From Desulfonauticus sp. (GTDB lineage Bacteria > Desulfobacterota > Desulfovibrionia > Desulfovibrionales > Desulfonatronovibrionaceae), in contig JAUZRP010000040.1 of the NCBI GenBank assembly GCA_030950395.1, forward strand, positions 1-64,000: a stretch of 64,000 nucleotides of DNA. The letters run 5' to 3'. Position numbers and translations under genes: made by a program. Below, piece by piece: positions 26,921 through 35,823 of the stretch (position 1 is its first letter; each line of letters begins with the position of its first letter). The notes beneath the pieces were generated by a model, which did not search any database, was not told where the DNA came from, and saw nothing but the letters and a program-made list of their open reading frames with translations.

Positions 26921-28201
26921 TTAGGTCTGCCTGTGATCTATTATTCTTTTACTTTTGCCAAAAGAACGAGGAAGCTCGCCGTGGGATAAGATTTCTACTT
27001 TACAGCTTACTAATATTTTGGATTTGATTTGTTGTTCTATGGCTTTAGAAAGATGTTCTGGGATTTTGGTGTCTTTTTTTATCTCTACTTTGAGGGTCAT
27101 CTGATCTAAGCCCTGATTTCTGGTGAGCTGGATTTGGTATTCTGAGCTTAATTCTGGAAATTGTTCCAAAATATTTACTAGCTGGCTAGGATAGATGTTT
27201 ACCCCTCTGAAAATAAACATGTCATCAGATCGGCCAAAAATTTTGTCATGCCGCGGTAGATTTAGACCGCAGGCACATTTACCTGGTATTAAGCGGGTTA
27301 AATCTCTAGTCCTGTATCTAATCAGAGGCACAGCTTCTTTACATAAGGTCGTGACTACCATCTCTCCCACTTGTCCTTCTTCTACAGGTTTTAGAGTATT
27401 GGGATCTATGATTTCTATAATAAAAATGTCGGCCCAATAGTGGATCCCTGTGTGGGCTTGACATTCTAAACCAGTGCCTGGACCATATAGCTCGGTTAGT
27501 CCTGGGATATCAAAGCTATCTTCTAAACCTAAGGCATCTTCTATGTATTGACGCATTTTGGGAGTATGGGGCTCTGCTCCAAAAATAGCTTTTTTTAGAG
27601 CTATTTTGTTTTTTAGATTGTGTTGGTTTACCTGTTCGGCCAGAAGTAAAGCCATAGATGCAGTGGAGCACAGACAAGTGGCTTTTAAATCTGTTAAAAT
27701 CTGAAGTTGCAGTTCTAAATTTCCAGGACCTACAGGCAGAGCCATTGCTCCAAAGTGTTCGCAACCCAATTGGAAACCTGCCCCAGCGGTCCAAAGACCA
27801 TAGCCCACAGCTATTTGAACCCTGTCCAGAGTAGATAAACCTGCCAATTCAAAACATCTAGCCAGCATAGTTTTCCAGATATTGATGTCTTTTTTTGTGT
27901 ACGCCAGTACTTTGCGTTTGCCTGTAGTGCCCGAGGAGGTGTGAACCCGTACTACTTCGCTTTCTGAGACAGCCAACAGAGGAAAAGGATAACCTTCGCG
28001 CAGGTCATCAACAGTAGTGAAAGGAAGATATTGTAAATCTTTAAGAGTTTTTATATCTTCTGGGTTTACGCCAGCTTCTTTTAATTTTTTTCTGTACTGA
28101 GGACATCCCTTAGAAGCATGGTGAATGGTCCACCTTAGACCATTTAATTGTAAGTCTATGGTTTCTTCTTCTGTTAATTCTGGAATAAAACGATATTGCA
28201 T
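26921..28201 (-). CDS. paaK: Phenylacetate-CoA ligase family protein
   Basis: The 426-residue AMP-forming ligase has the ATP-binding motif VHTSSGTTGKRKVLAYT (about 91-107), then LTELYGPGTGLECQ and MVVTTLCKEAVPLIRYRTRDL. The C-terminal swivel domain has DDMFIFRGVNIYPSQ. It activates an aryl acetate to its CoA thioester; in sulfate reducers such genes are common and often go with indolepyruvate oxidoreductase, but none is adjacent here. The substrate is therefore unproven. Single gene, ATG 28201. Confidence 0.9.
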   Translation of the reverse strand: MQYRFIPELTEEETIDLQLNGLRWTIHHASKGCPQYRKKLKEAGVNPEDIKTLKDLQYLPFTTVDDLREGYPFPLLAVSESEVVRVHTSSGTTGKRKVLAYTKKDINIWKTMLARCFELAGLSTLDRVQIAVGYGLWTAGAGFQLGCEHFGAMALPVGPGNLELQLQILTDLKATCLCSTASMALLLAEQVNQHNLKNKIALKKAIFGAEPHTPKMRQYIEDALGLEDSFDIPGLTELYGPGTGLECQAHTGIHYWADIFIIEIIDPNTLKPVEEGQVGEMVVTTLCKEAVPLIRYRTRDLTRLIPGKCACGLNLPRHDKIFGRSDDMFIFRGVNIYPSQLVNILEQFPELSSEYQIQLTRNQGLDQMTLKVEIKKDTKIPEHLSKAIEQQIKSKILVSCKVEILSHGELPRSFGKSKRIIDHRQT

Positions 28202-28366
28202 GTAGGTTCTCCACTATTTTTTTGTTGTCAAAATTTGATTTTTAAGTAATTTCAAAACCATAGCCTAAGTGATTGTTTTTTTCAACCAGTTTGATTTTGG
28301 GTTTCAGAGGGATGGTTGAACTGGTTATTAATCATCACTTTTAAATTTTATTTTGGAGAATAAAAA

Positions 28367-29134
28367 GTGGACAACTGTTTGGCTATGTTCGTTTTTATCT
28401 TGGGTACGTGTTTGGGGAGTTTTTATAACGTGTGTATAGTGCGTTACTTGAAGGGGGAATCTGTTTTTTGGCCAGGTTCTCACTGCCCTGTTTGTAAGCA
28501 CAGGCTTAGTTGGTGGGAAAATATTCCTTTGCTTAGTTTTTTGCTTTTAAGAGGAAAATGTTCTAGGTGTAAGGCAAAAATTAGTTGGCTTTATCCGTGT
28601 GTCGAACTGATTGCAGGTATATTAACTTTGGCCCTGTACTGGAAGTTTGGGATGGGGTTAGAATTTTTTCTTTACACCATATTATTTGGAATTTTAATTG
28701 TAGCTAGTTTTATTGATTTACAGAGTTTTATTTTACCAGATAGGCTTACTTTGTCTGGGGGGATTTTGGCCTTAGGATTTTCTTTTTGGTTGCCAGTGGG
28801 ACCAAAAATGGGATTTTTAGGAGCTGGAAGTGGTTTTTTAGTTTTTTGGAGTATTCAAAAGGGTTATAAGTGGCTGAAAGGTCAAGAAGGGCTAGGTGGA
28901 GGAGATGTCAAATTAATGATTATGCTGGGAGCCATGGTCGGACTTTCTGGTTTACCTGTCCTAATTTTTGCTTCAGCTGTTTTTGCCCTGTTGGGAAGTG
29001 TTTTCTTTTGGTTGCAAGGAAAGACAATTCAGGCTAAGACTCCTATACCGTATGGTCCATTTTTGAGTTTGGCTGCCATTTTATACGTTTTGGCTGGAGA
29101 TGTGGCTTTGGATTTATTTCATAAAATTTTATAA
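28367..29134 (+). CDS. pilD: Type IV prepilin peptidase (A24 family)
   Basis: The 255-residue polytopic membrane protein carries the two zinc-ribbon CxxC pairs, C40-C43 (CPVC) and C65-C68 (CSRC). It has the two catalytic aspartates in IDLQSFILPD and GGGDVKLM. It cleaves and N-methylates prepilins, and fits the pilT/pilU and pilMNOPQ genes elsewhere in the window. GTG start 28367, with TTTTGGAGAA upstream. The end overlaps the open frame of fdhE, whose likely start is 25 bases after it. Confidence 0.92.
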   Translation: MDNCLAMFVFILGTCLGSFYNVCIVRYLKGESVFWPGSHCPVCKHRLSWWENIPLLSFLLLRGKCSRCKAKISWLYPCVELIAGILTLALYWKFGMGLEFFLYTILFGILIVASFIDLQSFILPDRLTLSGGILALGFSFWLPVGPKMGFLGAGSGFLVFWSIQKGYKWLKGQEGLGGGDVKLMIMLGAMVGLSGLPVLIFASAVFALLGSVFFWLQGKTIQAKTPIPYGPFLSLAAILYVLAGDVALDLFHKIL

Positions 29135-29159
29135 CCCTGTAGCTAAAGGAGTTTTTACA

Positions 29160-30020
29160 GTGCTAGCGCAAAAGATAGAAAAAAAAATTGCCGAAATAGA
29201 GGACAAAAATATTTTTCCTCCAGAATTAGTCAATTTTATAAAAGGAGTAAGTCTTATTCAGGCCAAGTATTTTGAGATTGAAGACTTAGATCCGTTAAAT
29301 ATCTCCAAAGAAACTATTGAAGATAATTTTGCCAAAGGCAAACCTATTTTAGAGCGGAAAAATTTTCCTTTGCCTTTGGATAAGGTAAAATCTTTGCTTA
29401 CAGAGTTGTTGGATTTTATCCTTGCCAACGAACAACTTAAAGACCCGGGCCGGGTGCTGGCAAACGATTTGGAGAAAGAAGATTTTTTTTATAAAAGTGT
29501 GCAAAAGTTTTTGGAGCAGGATGACGCTTTTTTTCGGGTGTATGGGGAAAAATTGGAGCAAAGTCCCAGGCTTTTGAGTTGTGTGGTTCAAAGCAGCATT
29601 GCTCCTTTTGCGGTTTCTATTACTAAGCAGTTTTTATCCTTGATTCCAGATGCTGAATACTCGTTTGGTCATTGTCCTGTATGTGGTAGTTTGCCTTTAA
29701 TCAGTGCCTTAGAAGACAAAGCTGGCACACGTAAAAACTATTGTTCTTTTTGTCTTTTTGCTTATAAAGTGCCAAGGTTGCAATGTGTTTTTTGTGGAGA
29801 AGAATATAAAAAAGACCATACCTATTTTTATGCTAAGCAACTTCCTGGATATAGAGTAGATACTTGTGATAAGTGTAAAAAATACATTAAAACCATAGAT
29901 TTTAGAAAAATGGATAAGTTTATTTTGCCCATGTTAGACGATTTTATTTCTTTTCCTTTAGACGTGAAGGCAAGAAAAGAAGGATATCTACGTCCTACTT
30001 TAAGTTTTTGGGGATTTTAA
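29160..30020 (+). CDS. fdhE: Formate dehydrogenase accessory protein FdhE
   Basis: The 286-residue protein has a helical N-terminal half and a rubredoxin-like C-terminal half with four CxxC pairs (HCPVCG, YCSFC, QCVFCG, TCDKCK), as in FdhE. It binds formate dehydrogenase during maturation, probably on the cytoplasmic side before Tat export. GTG 29160 is preferred as start because AAAGGA at 29145-29150 lies 9 bases upstream. It is followed by fdhD after 13 bases, and by mobA. Confidence 0.92.
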   Translation: MLAQKIEKKIAEIEDKNIFPPELVNFIKGVSLIQAKYFEIEDLDPLNISKETIEDNFAKGKPILERKNFPLPLDKVKSLLTELLDFILANEQLKDPGRVLANDLEKEDFFYKSVQKFLEQDDAFFRVYGEKLEQSPRLLSCVVQSSIAPFAVSITKQFLSLIPDAEYSFGHCPVCGSLPLISALEDKAGTRKNYCSFCLFAYKVPRLQCVFCGEEYKKDHTYFYAKQLPGYRVDTCDKCKKYIKTIDFRKMDKFILPMLDDFISFPLDVKARKEGYLRPTLSFWGF

Positions 30021-30033
30021 TTTTATTTTAGAT

Positions 30034-30729
30034 ATGTTACAAAAAGTATCTTGTAAGAAATATTTTCAACATAAGTTTGAAGTAGTGGTGGACACCATTG
30101 CTATAGAAAGAGAAATAGAGATTTGTTTTCAGGATGTGGTTTATAAATTATACTCAAGTCCTTATGAACTGGAAGCTTTAGTTTTGGGTTATGCCAAGTT
30201 GGAGTTATTGCAGGCAGGATGTGTGCCTGTTATTTATAAGCAAAAGGGATATAAATTTTGGGTAGGGCAGGAAAAAAAGTTCAAGCTCCAAGATTGTCAA
30301 CAAGAACCTTCCATAGATATAAAAGGGCAAGACATTTTGTGGTTAGAGGAAAAGTTTATGGCCAAAAAGGGCTTATGGGATAGCACAGGGTGTTTTCATA
30401 GAGCAGCTGTGTGGATGGAAGAGCAAAGACAATTTGTCTTTGAAGTCGAAGATATCGCGCGACATAATTGTATCGATAGGATTATGGGCTTGAGTTTACT
30501 ACAGAGTAAAGAACTTAGTGGGGGTATGTTGTTTGTTTCTGCCCGAATAACCAGTTCTTTATTAAAAAAAATAATAAAAACAGGATTAAAAGTAGTCATC
30601 TCTAGATCCGCAGTTACCAGTGGGGCTTTGGACCTGGCCATAAAAAACCAGATTACTTTAATTGGTTTTGCCAGAGGGGGAAGATTTTCTGTGTTTAATC
30701 TGAGCAAAGGAGCAGGTGAGTTTGGCTAA
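30034..30729 (+). CDS. fdhD: Formate dehydrogenase sulfurtransferase FdhD (short, atypical)
   Basis: The protein has 231 residues, shorter than the usual 260-280. FdhD features are SSPYELEALVLGYAKLE, the EVEDIARHNCIDRIMG core, LFVSARITSSLLKKIIKTG and VISRSAVTSGALDLA. FdhD passes sulfur from a cysteine desulfurase to the molybdenum/tungsten-bis-MGD cofactor of formate dehydrogenase. The canonical CGxCG loop is not seen; a single Cys lies in WDSTGCFHRA (about residue 125). Between fdhE and mobA in a tight operon; it overlaps mobA by 14 bases. Confidence 0.88.
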   Translation: MLQKVSCKKYFQHKFEVVVDTIAIEREIEICFQDVVYKLYSSPYELEALVLGYAKLELLQAGCVPVIYKQKGYKFWVGQEKKFKLQDCQQEPSIDIKGQDILWLEEKFMAKKGLWDSTGCFHRAAVWMEEQRQFVFEVEDIARHNCIDRIMGLSLLQSKELSGGMLFVSARITSSLLKKIIKTGLKVVISRSAVTSGALDLAIKNQITLIGFARGGRFSVFNLSKGAGEFG

Positions 30730-31312
30730 GGAAGAATTGGTTGGAGCAGTTTTAGCAGGGGGGAAGAGCTCTCGGCTGGGAGTGGATAAGACTTCCTTGG
30801 TTTTTAAACAAAAAACTTTTTTAGCGAGAAGCGTTTTTTTGTTAAAAAAGGTGGTGTCTGAAGTTTATGTGTTGGGAAAATCTCCAGATATTTGTGGGCT
30901 AGATGGGGTCTTTTGGCTTGAAGACGAATTTGAAGATATTGGACCTATAGCTGGCATCTATACAGGCTTGAAAAAAATTGCTAAACCTTTATTAGTTATT
31001 TCTTGTGATTTACCGTTTTTAGATGATGCCACCTTAAATTGTTTGAAAGAGGTACGTGATAAACGTCGTACAGAAGAAGTGATGACAACGTTTGTTCATC
31101 CTAAGACGGGTTTTATAGAGTCCCTGGTTGCGATTTATGAGCCAGAATCCCTGATTTATCTGGAAGTGTCTATACAAAAAGGAATTTTTAAATTAAGCAA
31201 AGCCATTCCCGAAGAAAAGAGAATTCAAATACCCTGGACAGGAGATAGAAAGGTATTTTTTAACATAAATTATCCTCAGGATTTAGAGGTGCTAGGTGAA
31301 GAGGTTTATTAG
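30716..31312 (+). CDS. mobA: Molybdenum cofactor guanylyltransferase
   Basis: The 198-residue nucleotidyltransferase has AVLAGGKSSRLGVDKTSLVF (about 11-30, the GGxSxRxGxDK motif) and VISCDLPFLD. It attaches GMP to molybdopterin to form the MGD cofactor needed by formate dehydrogenase, which agrees with fdhE-fdhD upstream. GTG start 30716 within the end of fdhD. It overlaps the next gene by 17 bases. Confidence 0.9.
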   Translation: MSLAKEELVGAVLAGGKSSRLGVDKTSLVFKQKTFLARSVFLLKKVVSEVYVLGKSPDICGLDGVFWLEDEFEDIGPIAGIYTGLKKIAKPLLVISCDLPFLDDATLNCLKEVRDKRRTEEVMTTFVHPKTGFIESLVAIYEPESLIYLEVSIQKGIFKLSKAIPEEKRIQIPWTGDRKVFFNINYPQDLEVLGEEVY

Positions 31313-31850
31313 CTTTTGGGCAGTATTATTGGGGTTGAGTTTGAATTTCTCTCTGGCAGGCACAATATATTATTATTGTGATAAGAATGGAGTGTTTCAT
31401 TTCACAGACCTGCCAGATTCTCACTTGTATAGACCTTTTAGGATTTTTAAAGACCATAGGTGGGATTTAGGGAAGCTGAATAAATTGATTAAAATTTATA
31501 GCCGTAAATATGATCTAGATCCAGCTTTAGTAAAGGCTGTTATTAAAGTGGAATCTAATTTTGAAGTGGAAGCTGTGTCACCTGCTGGGGCTAAAGGCCT
31601 TATGCAAATTATGCCAACCACTCAGAAAGACTTAAACTTGGAGACGCCTTTTGATCCAGAGGCCAATATAGAAGCAGGCATAAAGTATTTGCGACTGCTT
31701 TTGGATAAGTTTCACTCCCTGCCCTTAGCTTTGGCTGCTTATAATGCTGGACCTGCTAATGTTCAAAAATATGGAGGCATTCCGCCTTTTCAAGAAACAA
31801 AGAGATACGTTCAGAAAGTGTTAGTTACTTATCAGGAGCTAAAAAAGTAA
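31296..31850 (+). CDS. Lytic transglycosylase (SLT domain) with N-terminal DUF4124-like segment
   Basis: The 184-residue protein has a signal peptide (FISFWAVLLGLSLNFSLAG) and then the DUF4124-like motif YYYCDKNGVFHFTDLP. The SLT domain follows, with catalytic Glu in IKVESNF, then GAKGLMQIMP, ANIEAGIKYL and ALAAYNAGP. It cuts peptidoglycan in the periplasm. GTG start lies within mobA, so translation is coupled even though the functions differ. pgsA follows directly. Confidence 0.9.
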   Translation: MKRFISFWAVLLGLSLNFSLAGTIYYYCDKNGVFHFTDLPDSHLYRPFRIFKDHRWDLGKLNKLIKIYSRKYDLDPALVKAVIKVESNFEVEAVSPAGAKGLMQIMPTTQKDLNLETPFDPEANIEAGIKYLRLLLDKFHSLPLALAAYNAGPANVQKYGGIPPFQETKRYVQKVLVTYQELKK

Positions 31851-32390
31851 ATGTTTAATTGGGCCAATAAAATAACTTTTTTTAGAATTGCTTGTGTGCC
31901 TCTTGTTGTGGTTTTGTTGTATTTTCCAGGTAAAATAACCTGTTTACTAGCTATGGGTATATTTATTTTAGCTGCTTTATCCGACTTATTAGATGGTTTT
32001 GTGGCCAGAAGATACAATTTGGTCACCAACATGGGACGATTTTTAGATCCGCTTGCTGATAAATTATTAATCATGGCAGCTTTGATTATGCTTTCTTATT
32101 TACATTGGTTAGAAGTCTGGATAGTTATTGCTATAGTTGAGCGAGAAATTATGGTCACGGGTTTACGCTCTATTGCTATGGATAAAGGTGTGGTCATTGC
32201 TGCTGATAAGTATGGTAAATTAAAGACAATTTTTCAGATTTTAGCCCTATGTCCTTTAATTTTGCATTATCCCTGGTTTGGGTTGGATCCGAGACCTTTA
32301 GGCCTTGTATTGATTTATATCGCCCTATTTTTAACTTTATTTTCGGGGTTAAATTATGTTTATAAATTTTATAAAAGCGTGTTAAAGTAA
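31851..32390 (+). CDS. pgsA: CDP-diacylglycerol-glycerol-3-phosphate 3-phosphatidyltransferase
   Basis: The 179-residue protein has several membrane segments and the complete CDP-alcohol phosphatidyltransferase motif D-G-x2-A-R-x8-G-x3-D-x3-D (DGFVARRYNL...GRFLDPLADK, about 47-69). It makes phosphatidylglycerol phosphate from CDP-diacylglycerol (product of CdsA). ATG 31851 follows the transglycosylase stop directly. Confidence 0.93.
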   Translation: MFNWANKITFFRIACVPLVVVLLYFPGKITCLLAMGIFILAALSDLLDGFVARRYNLVTNMGRFLDPLADKLLIMAALIMLSYLHWLEVWIVIAIVEREIMVTGLRSIAMDKGVVIAADKYGKLKTIFQILALCPLILHYPWFGLDPRPLGLVLIYIALFLTLFSGLNYVYKFYKSVLK

Positions 32391-32404
32391 AGGAGAGGTA
32401 TAGT

Positions 32405-33490
32405 ATGGCCCAGATAGATGCTTTTTTTAAAATGATGCATGAAATAGGGGGATCTGATTTACATTTGACATCTGGTTCTCAACCTATAGTGCGTTTGCAT
32501 GGGGAATTGCAAAGAGTAAAGTATAAAGTTTTGGACACATTAGAGTTAAAGAGGTTGCTTTACGAAATTACCCCTGAAGATAAAATTAAAAAGTTTGAGG
32601 AAACAGGGGATATAGATTTTGCTTACGAAGTACCAGGACTTGCTAGGTATAGGGCCAATTATTTTAAACATCTTCACGGTATTGGAGCTGTTTTTAGAGA
32701 AATACCTACAAAAATTTGGACTATTGATGACCTGGGTTTGCCTCCTGTTCTAAAGAAACTTATGATGCTTCCCAAAGGTCTTATAGTAGTCACAGGTCCA
32801 ACTGGTAGTGGTAAATCTACTACTTTGGCTGCTATGGTAGATTATGCCAATAAGACACGTAAAGATCACATTTTGACTATAGAAGATCCAGTAGAATTTG
32901 TGCATAAACCTATTAAGTGTTTGATTAATCAAAGAGAGGTAGGGCGAGATACACAGTCTTTTGCCACAGCCTTAAAAGGCGCTTTGCGTGAAGATCCAGA
33001 CATTATTCTGGTAGGTGAAATGCGAGATTTAGAAACCATAAGTTTAGCTCTTGAAGCGGCTGAAACGGGTCATTTAGTTCTGGCAACTTTGCATACTATT
33101 TCTGCTCCTAAAACAATAGACAGGATTATAGAAGTATTTCCAGGAGACATTCAACCTCAGATTAGAACGAGTTTATCGGAAAGTTTGCGGGCAGTTGTGT
33201 CACAGGTTTTGTTTAAACGTATAGATAAGCCAGGCAGGGTGGCTGCTGTAGAGATTTTAATTGCTACCCCTGCAGTAAGAAATTTGATCAGAGAAAATAA
33301 GACGTTTCAAATTAATTCAGTAATAGAAACAGGGAAAAGGTACGGTATGCAAAGTTTAGATGATGCCATTATGGGCTTATTAAAACAACGTATAATTAGT
33401 CCAAAGGATGCGTTTACAAAGGCAGTAAATAAGGCAAAATTTAAAGAATTCTTAGCTGATGTAGATTTGGACGACATTACAGAGGTGTAA
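32405..33490 (+). CDS. pilT: Type IV pilus retraction ATPase PilT
   Basis: The 361-residue hexameric ATPase has Walker A GPTGSGKST (about 131-139), the Asp box TIEDPVEF, Walker B IILVGEMRD, the His box and the PilT-type C-terminal motif PAVRNLIRE. It powers pilus retraction and twitching motility at the inner membrane. AAAGGAGAGG precedes ATG 32405. The pilU-like gene follows after 3 bases. Confidence 0.92.
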   Translation: MAQIDAFFKMMHEIGGSDLHLTSGSQPIVRLHGELQRVKYKVLDTLELKRLLYEITPEDKIKKFEETGDIDFAYEVPGLARYRANYFKHLHGIGAVFREIPTKIWTIDDLGLPPVLKKLMMLPKGLIVVTGPTGSGKSTTLAAMVDYANKTRKDHILTIEDPVEFVHKPIKCLINQREVGRDTQSFATALKGALREDPDIILVGEMRDLETISLALEAAETGHLVLATLHTISAPKTIDRIIEVFPGDIQPQIRTSLSESLRAVVSQVLFKRIDKPGRVAAVEILIATPAVRNLIRENKTFQINSVIETGKRYGMQSLDDAIMGLLKQRIISPKDAFTKAVNKAKFKEFLADVDLDDITEV

Positions 33491-33493
33491 TTT

Positions 33494-34639
33494 ATGTTAA
33501 AATCATATTTAGATTATATTCTTTTAAAGGTTTTAGAAAGAGAACCAGACTTGTCTGACATTATTTTTACTTCTAATGTTCCTATCAAAGTGACTGTTTT
33601 TGGTGAAATTAAAACTTTGGAAATAGAGGGGATTAAATCTTTAACTCCTTTTCAAATAGAATCAATTGCTATGACTATGATGGGCTTGCATTCCAAATTA
33701 TATAAAGATTTGAGAATTACAGGCGCCTGTGATTTTGCCTATATTTTATCTAAGGTAGCCCGTTTTAGGGTGAATGTTTTTTACCAAAAAGGTTCTTTAG
33801 CTATTGTTATGCGTAAACTTTCGCCCAAGATTCCCTCTATTGATGAGTTACGTTGGCCAGAGGTCTTTAAAATTATGGCTCGAGAGCGTTTTGGTTTGGC
33901 CCTGGTAACAGGGCCCACAGGAACAGGTAAGTCAACTTCTTTGGCTGCTGTAATAAACGAAATAAATGAGAATTATACCAAACACATTATTACTCTAGAG
34001 GATCCTATAGAATTTTATCATCCTCATAAAAAAAGTGTAATTAATCAAAGAGAAATGGGGATGGATTTCCACTCTTTTTCTGAAGGGCTACGTTCAGCTT
34101 TGCGTCAAGCGCCCAATGTAATATTGGTAGGTGAAATTCGGGATAAAGACACTATAAGAACTGCCTTGGAAGCGGCAGAAACAGGGCATTTGGTACTGGG
34201 CACTCTTCATACCAGTGATGCTGGCCAAACTGTAAATCGTATTACAGGTTTTTTTAGTTTTGAAGAGGAAAAATTGATTCGAGCAAGATTGGCTGAAAGT
34301 TTAAAATTCGTGGTTTCTCAGAGGATTATGCCTAGAATTGGTGGAGGAAGAATTGTTGCTTTTGAAGTAATGATAAAAAACCTTAGAATAAGAGATTTGA
34401 TTTTAAATGGAGAAAAGGGAGATAAAACATTTTATAATGTAATTTCCGAAAGTGAAGGTTACGGCATGTTTACTTTTGATCAGTGTTTGGCTTCCTATTT
34501 TGAGAAAGGCTTGATTACAGAAGCTACTGCTTTGCAATACTGCACTGAGCGTTCCAGATTAAAAATGATGCTAGATAAAATTAAGGCCAAGAAAGGAGAA
34601 AAATTGTCAGAAATAGAGGGCTTGGAATTAGATATTTAG
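33494..34639 (+). CDS. pilU: PilT-family ATPase, PilU-like
   Basis: The 381-residue protein is a second retraction-type ATPase: Walker A GPTGTGKST (about 141-149), LEDPIEFYHPH, Walker B VILVGEIRD and LGTLHTSDAGQTVNRI. The PilT AIRNLI element is replaced by LRIRDLI. The N-terminus is more divergent than the first copy, as for PilU, which helps PilT under load. Same operon as pilT. Assignment to PilU rather than a second PilT is inference. Confidence 0.8.
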   Translation: MLKSYLDYILLKVLEREPDLSDIIFTSNVPIKVTVFGEIKTLEIEGIKSLTPFQIESIAMTMMGLHSKLYKDLRITGACDFAYILSKVARFRVNVFYQKGSLAIVMRKLSPKIPSIDELRWPEVFKIMARERFGLALVTGPTGTGKSTSLAAVINEINENYTKHIITLEDPIEFYHPHKKSVINQREMGMDFHSFSEGLRSALRQAPNVILVGEIRDKDTIRTALEAAETGHLVLGTLHTSDAGQTVNRITGFFSFEEEKLIRARLAESLKFVVSQRIMPRIGGGRIVAFEVMIKNLRIRDLILNGEKGDKTFYNVISESEGYGMFTFDQCLASYFEKGLITEATALQYCTERSRLKMMLDKIKAKKGEKLSEIEGLELDI

Positions 34640-34671
34640 AGGAGATTGTACCTCAAAATAGACTAAAAGAG

Positions 34672-34794
34672 GTAACTGCCAAAACACAAAATTTGTGTTT
34701 TGGCAGTTAAAGTGTCAAATTCTAACCAGATTAAATTATTGAAAACAGAACTTGTTATATATAGTATATATAGCTACTGTAAATAATTTTTGCA
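34672..34794. repeat. AT-rich intergenic element, copy B
   Basis: It shares ordered blocks with copy C: GTAACTGC, TTGTGTTTT (34693-34701), TCAAATTCTAACCA (34715-34728), TTAAATTATTGAAAA (34731-34745), GAACTTGT (34748-34755) and TAATTTTTGCA (34784-34794). It contains an 18-bp palindrome at its left end (34673-34709). It lies between pilU and the next gene. Confidence 0.75.
34673..34709. terminator. Long palindrome after pilU (possible terminator)
   Basis: Arms of 18 bases (34673-34690 and 34692-34709) are perfectly complementary with a single A in the middle. No T-run follows on either strand, so classical termination is uncertain. In RNA it would make a very stable hairpin downstream of pilU. 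Confidence 0.45.
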
Positions 34795-34893
34795 ATTGAA
34801 TCTTTAAAAACACTTTTTTGGGGAAAGTGGTCAAGTTGGTAAATATATTATAATAATTTTGGCAGGTAATTTTTATAAAAAAGGGTTTATCTT

Positions 34894-35487
34894 ATGAAAA
34901 TAGAGTGTAAAAATTGTGGCAAAGAAATAGTGATTCCTGATGAAAAGGTAAAGGATGTCACCAAGTTCGTCGTTACCTGTCCCAAGTGCTCTGCTCGCAC
35001 TCTGGTTGATAAGACTAAAATATCTAATCAATTAGAGCAAAGTTTGTTGCCTGAAACTGAAATTAAAGTCGAGTACGAACCAGACAATATTCCTTTGGGA
35101 CAGAAAGCTGCTTTTTTGTTTTTATTTGATCCAAATCTCTCGACAGAGGTAAAAGAATTTTTAGAAAAACACAATTATTTTGTACGTGATGTACAAGATG
35201 TTAAAGAAGGTTTAGCTCGTTTTGAATTGAATAATTATGAGCTTGTTTTGTTAGAAGAGAGCAAAGAGAGTTTGATTTTAATTAAAGAGATCAATCAATG
35301 GCAACTTTTAAAAAGAAGAAATACAAATGTTATTGTTTTGGGTGATAAATATAAAGATTTTGATCAAAAATCTGCATTTTTGTGGGGCGTTAATTTTTAT
35401 TTAAATAAGAAAAGTGGCAATTTGAGCGAAAAATTAGAGCAGTGTTTTTTTAAATATGAAAAGTATTTAGAACATTGGAAGATATAA
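34894..35487 (+). CDS. Zinc-ribbon plus degenerate receiver-domain protein
   Basis: The 197-residue protein begins with an MJ0042-type zinc ribbon (C-x2-C at IECKNCGK and C-x2-C at VTCPKCSA, residues about 4-33). From about 68 on it follows the receiver fold: AAFLFLFDPNLSTEVKEFLEKH, YFVRDVQDVKEGL, then NYELVLLEES where the phospho-acceptor Asp is replaced by Glu. The acidic pair is also incomplete, so it is likely not phosphorylated. Nearby pilus genes suggest, but do not prove, a role in surface motility. ATG 34894; weak ribosome binding site. Confidence 0.65.
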   Translation: MKIECKNCGKEIVIPDEKVKDVTKFVVTCPKCSARTLVDKTKISNQLEQSLLPETEIKVEYEPDNIPLGQKAAFLFLFDPNLSTEVKEFLEKHNYFVRDVQDVKEGLARFELNNYELVLLEESKESLILIKEINQWQLLKRRNTNVIVLGDKYKDFDQKSAFLWGVNFYLNKKSGNLSEKLEQCFFKYEKYLEHWKI

Positions 35488-35521
35488 AACATAGTTAAAT
35501 ATTAACGTTAATGTGATAATT

Positions 35522-35788
35522 ATGGTCAAGAAAGTTTTACAAGCAAAATTAAAAAATTGTCTGGAAACCATTTTAGAGTTTGAAAATACGTTGTTATTTT
35601 ATAGTAAAAGCAGTGTTACTAATTTTTCTGAGGAAATAAATTTTCTTAAAAATTCTTTAAAAAAATTAGAAGAGATTGAATTTGACGATAAAGATTTGGA
35701 GAGAATAGAAAAAATTACTTTAAAGTTTTTAGCAGAGATCAAAGAGCTGGTAAGACAAAAAATAATTATCAAAACAGCTGTTCAATAA
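35522..35788 (+). CDS. Hypothetical small helical protein
   Basis: I do not recognise this 88-residue protein. It is highly charged and predicted to be alpha-helical throughout (EINFLKNSLKKLEEIE and KFLAEIKELVRQK), with no membrane segment. ATG 35522 or GTG 35513 could be the start; neither has a clear ribosome binding site. Its gene follows the zinc-ribbon/receiver gene by about 30 bases and may be co-transcribed with it. Confidence 0.5.
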   Translation: MVKKVLQAKLKNCLETILEFENTLLFYSKSSVTNFSEEINFLKNSLKKLEEIEFDDKDLERIEKITLKFLAEIKELVRQKIIIKTAVQ

Positions 35789-35823
35789 AAATCAGACAGA
35801 ATAGAAAACTTTGTTTGACGTAA

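Noticed and set aside
27195-27794. Frames overlapping paaK on either strand
   Set aside because: They are alternative-frame shadows of paaK, with no start signals.
34755-34775. TATATA-rich stretch as a promoter or origin
   Set aside because: It is simply AT-rich sequence within the repeat element, with no DnaA boxes or matching -35.
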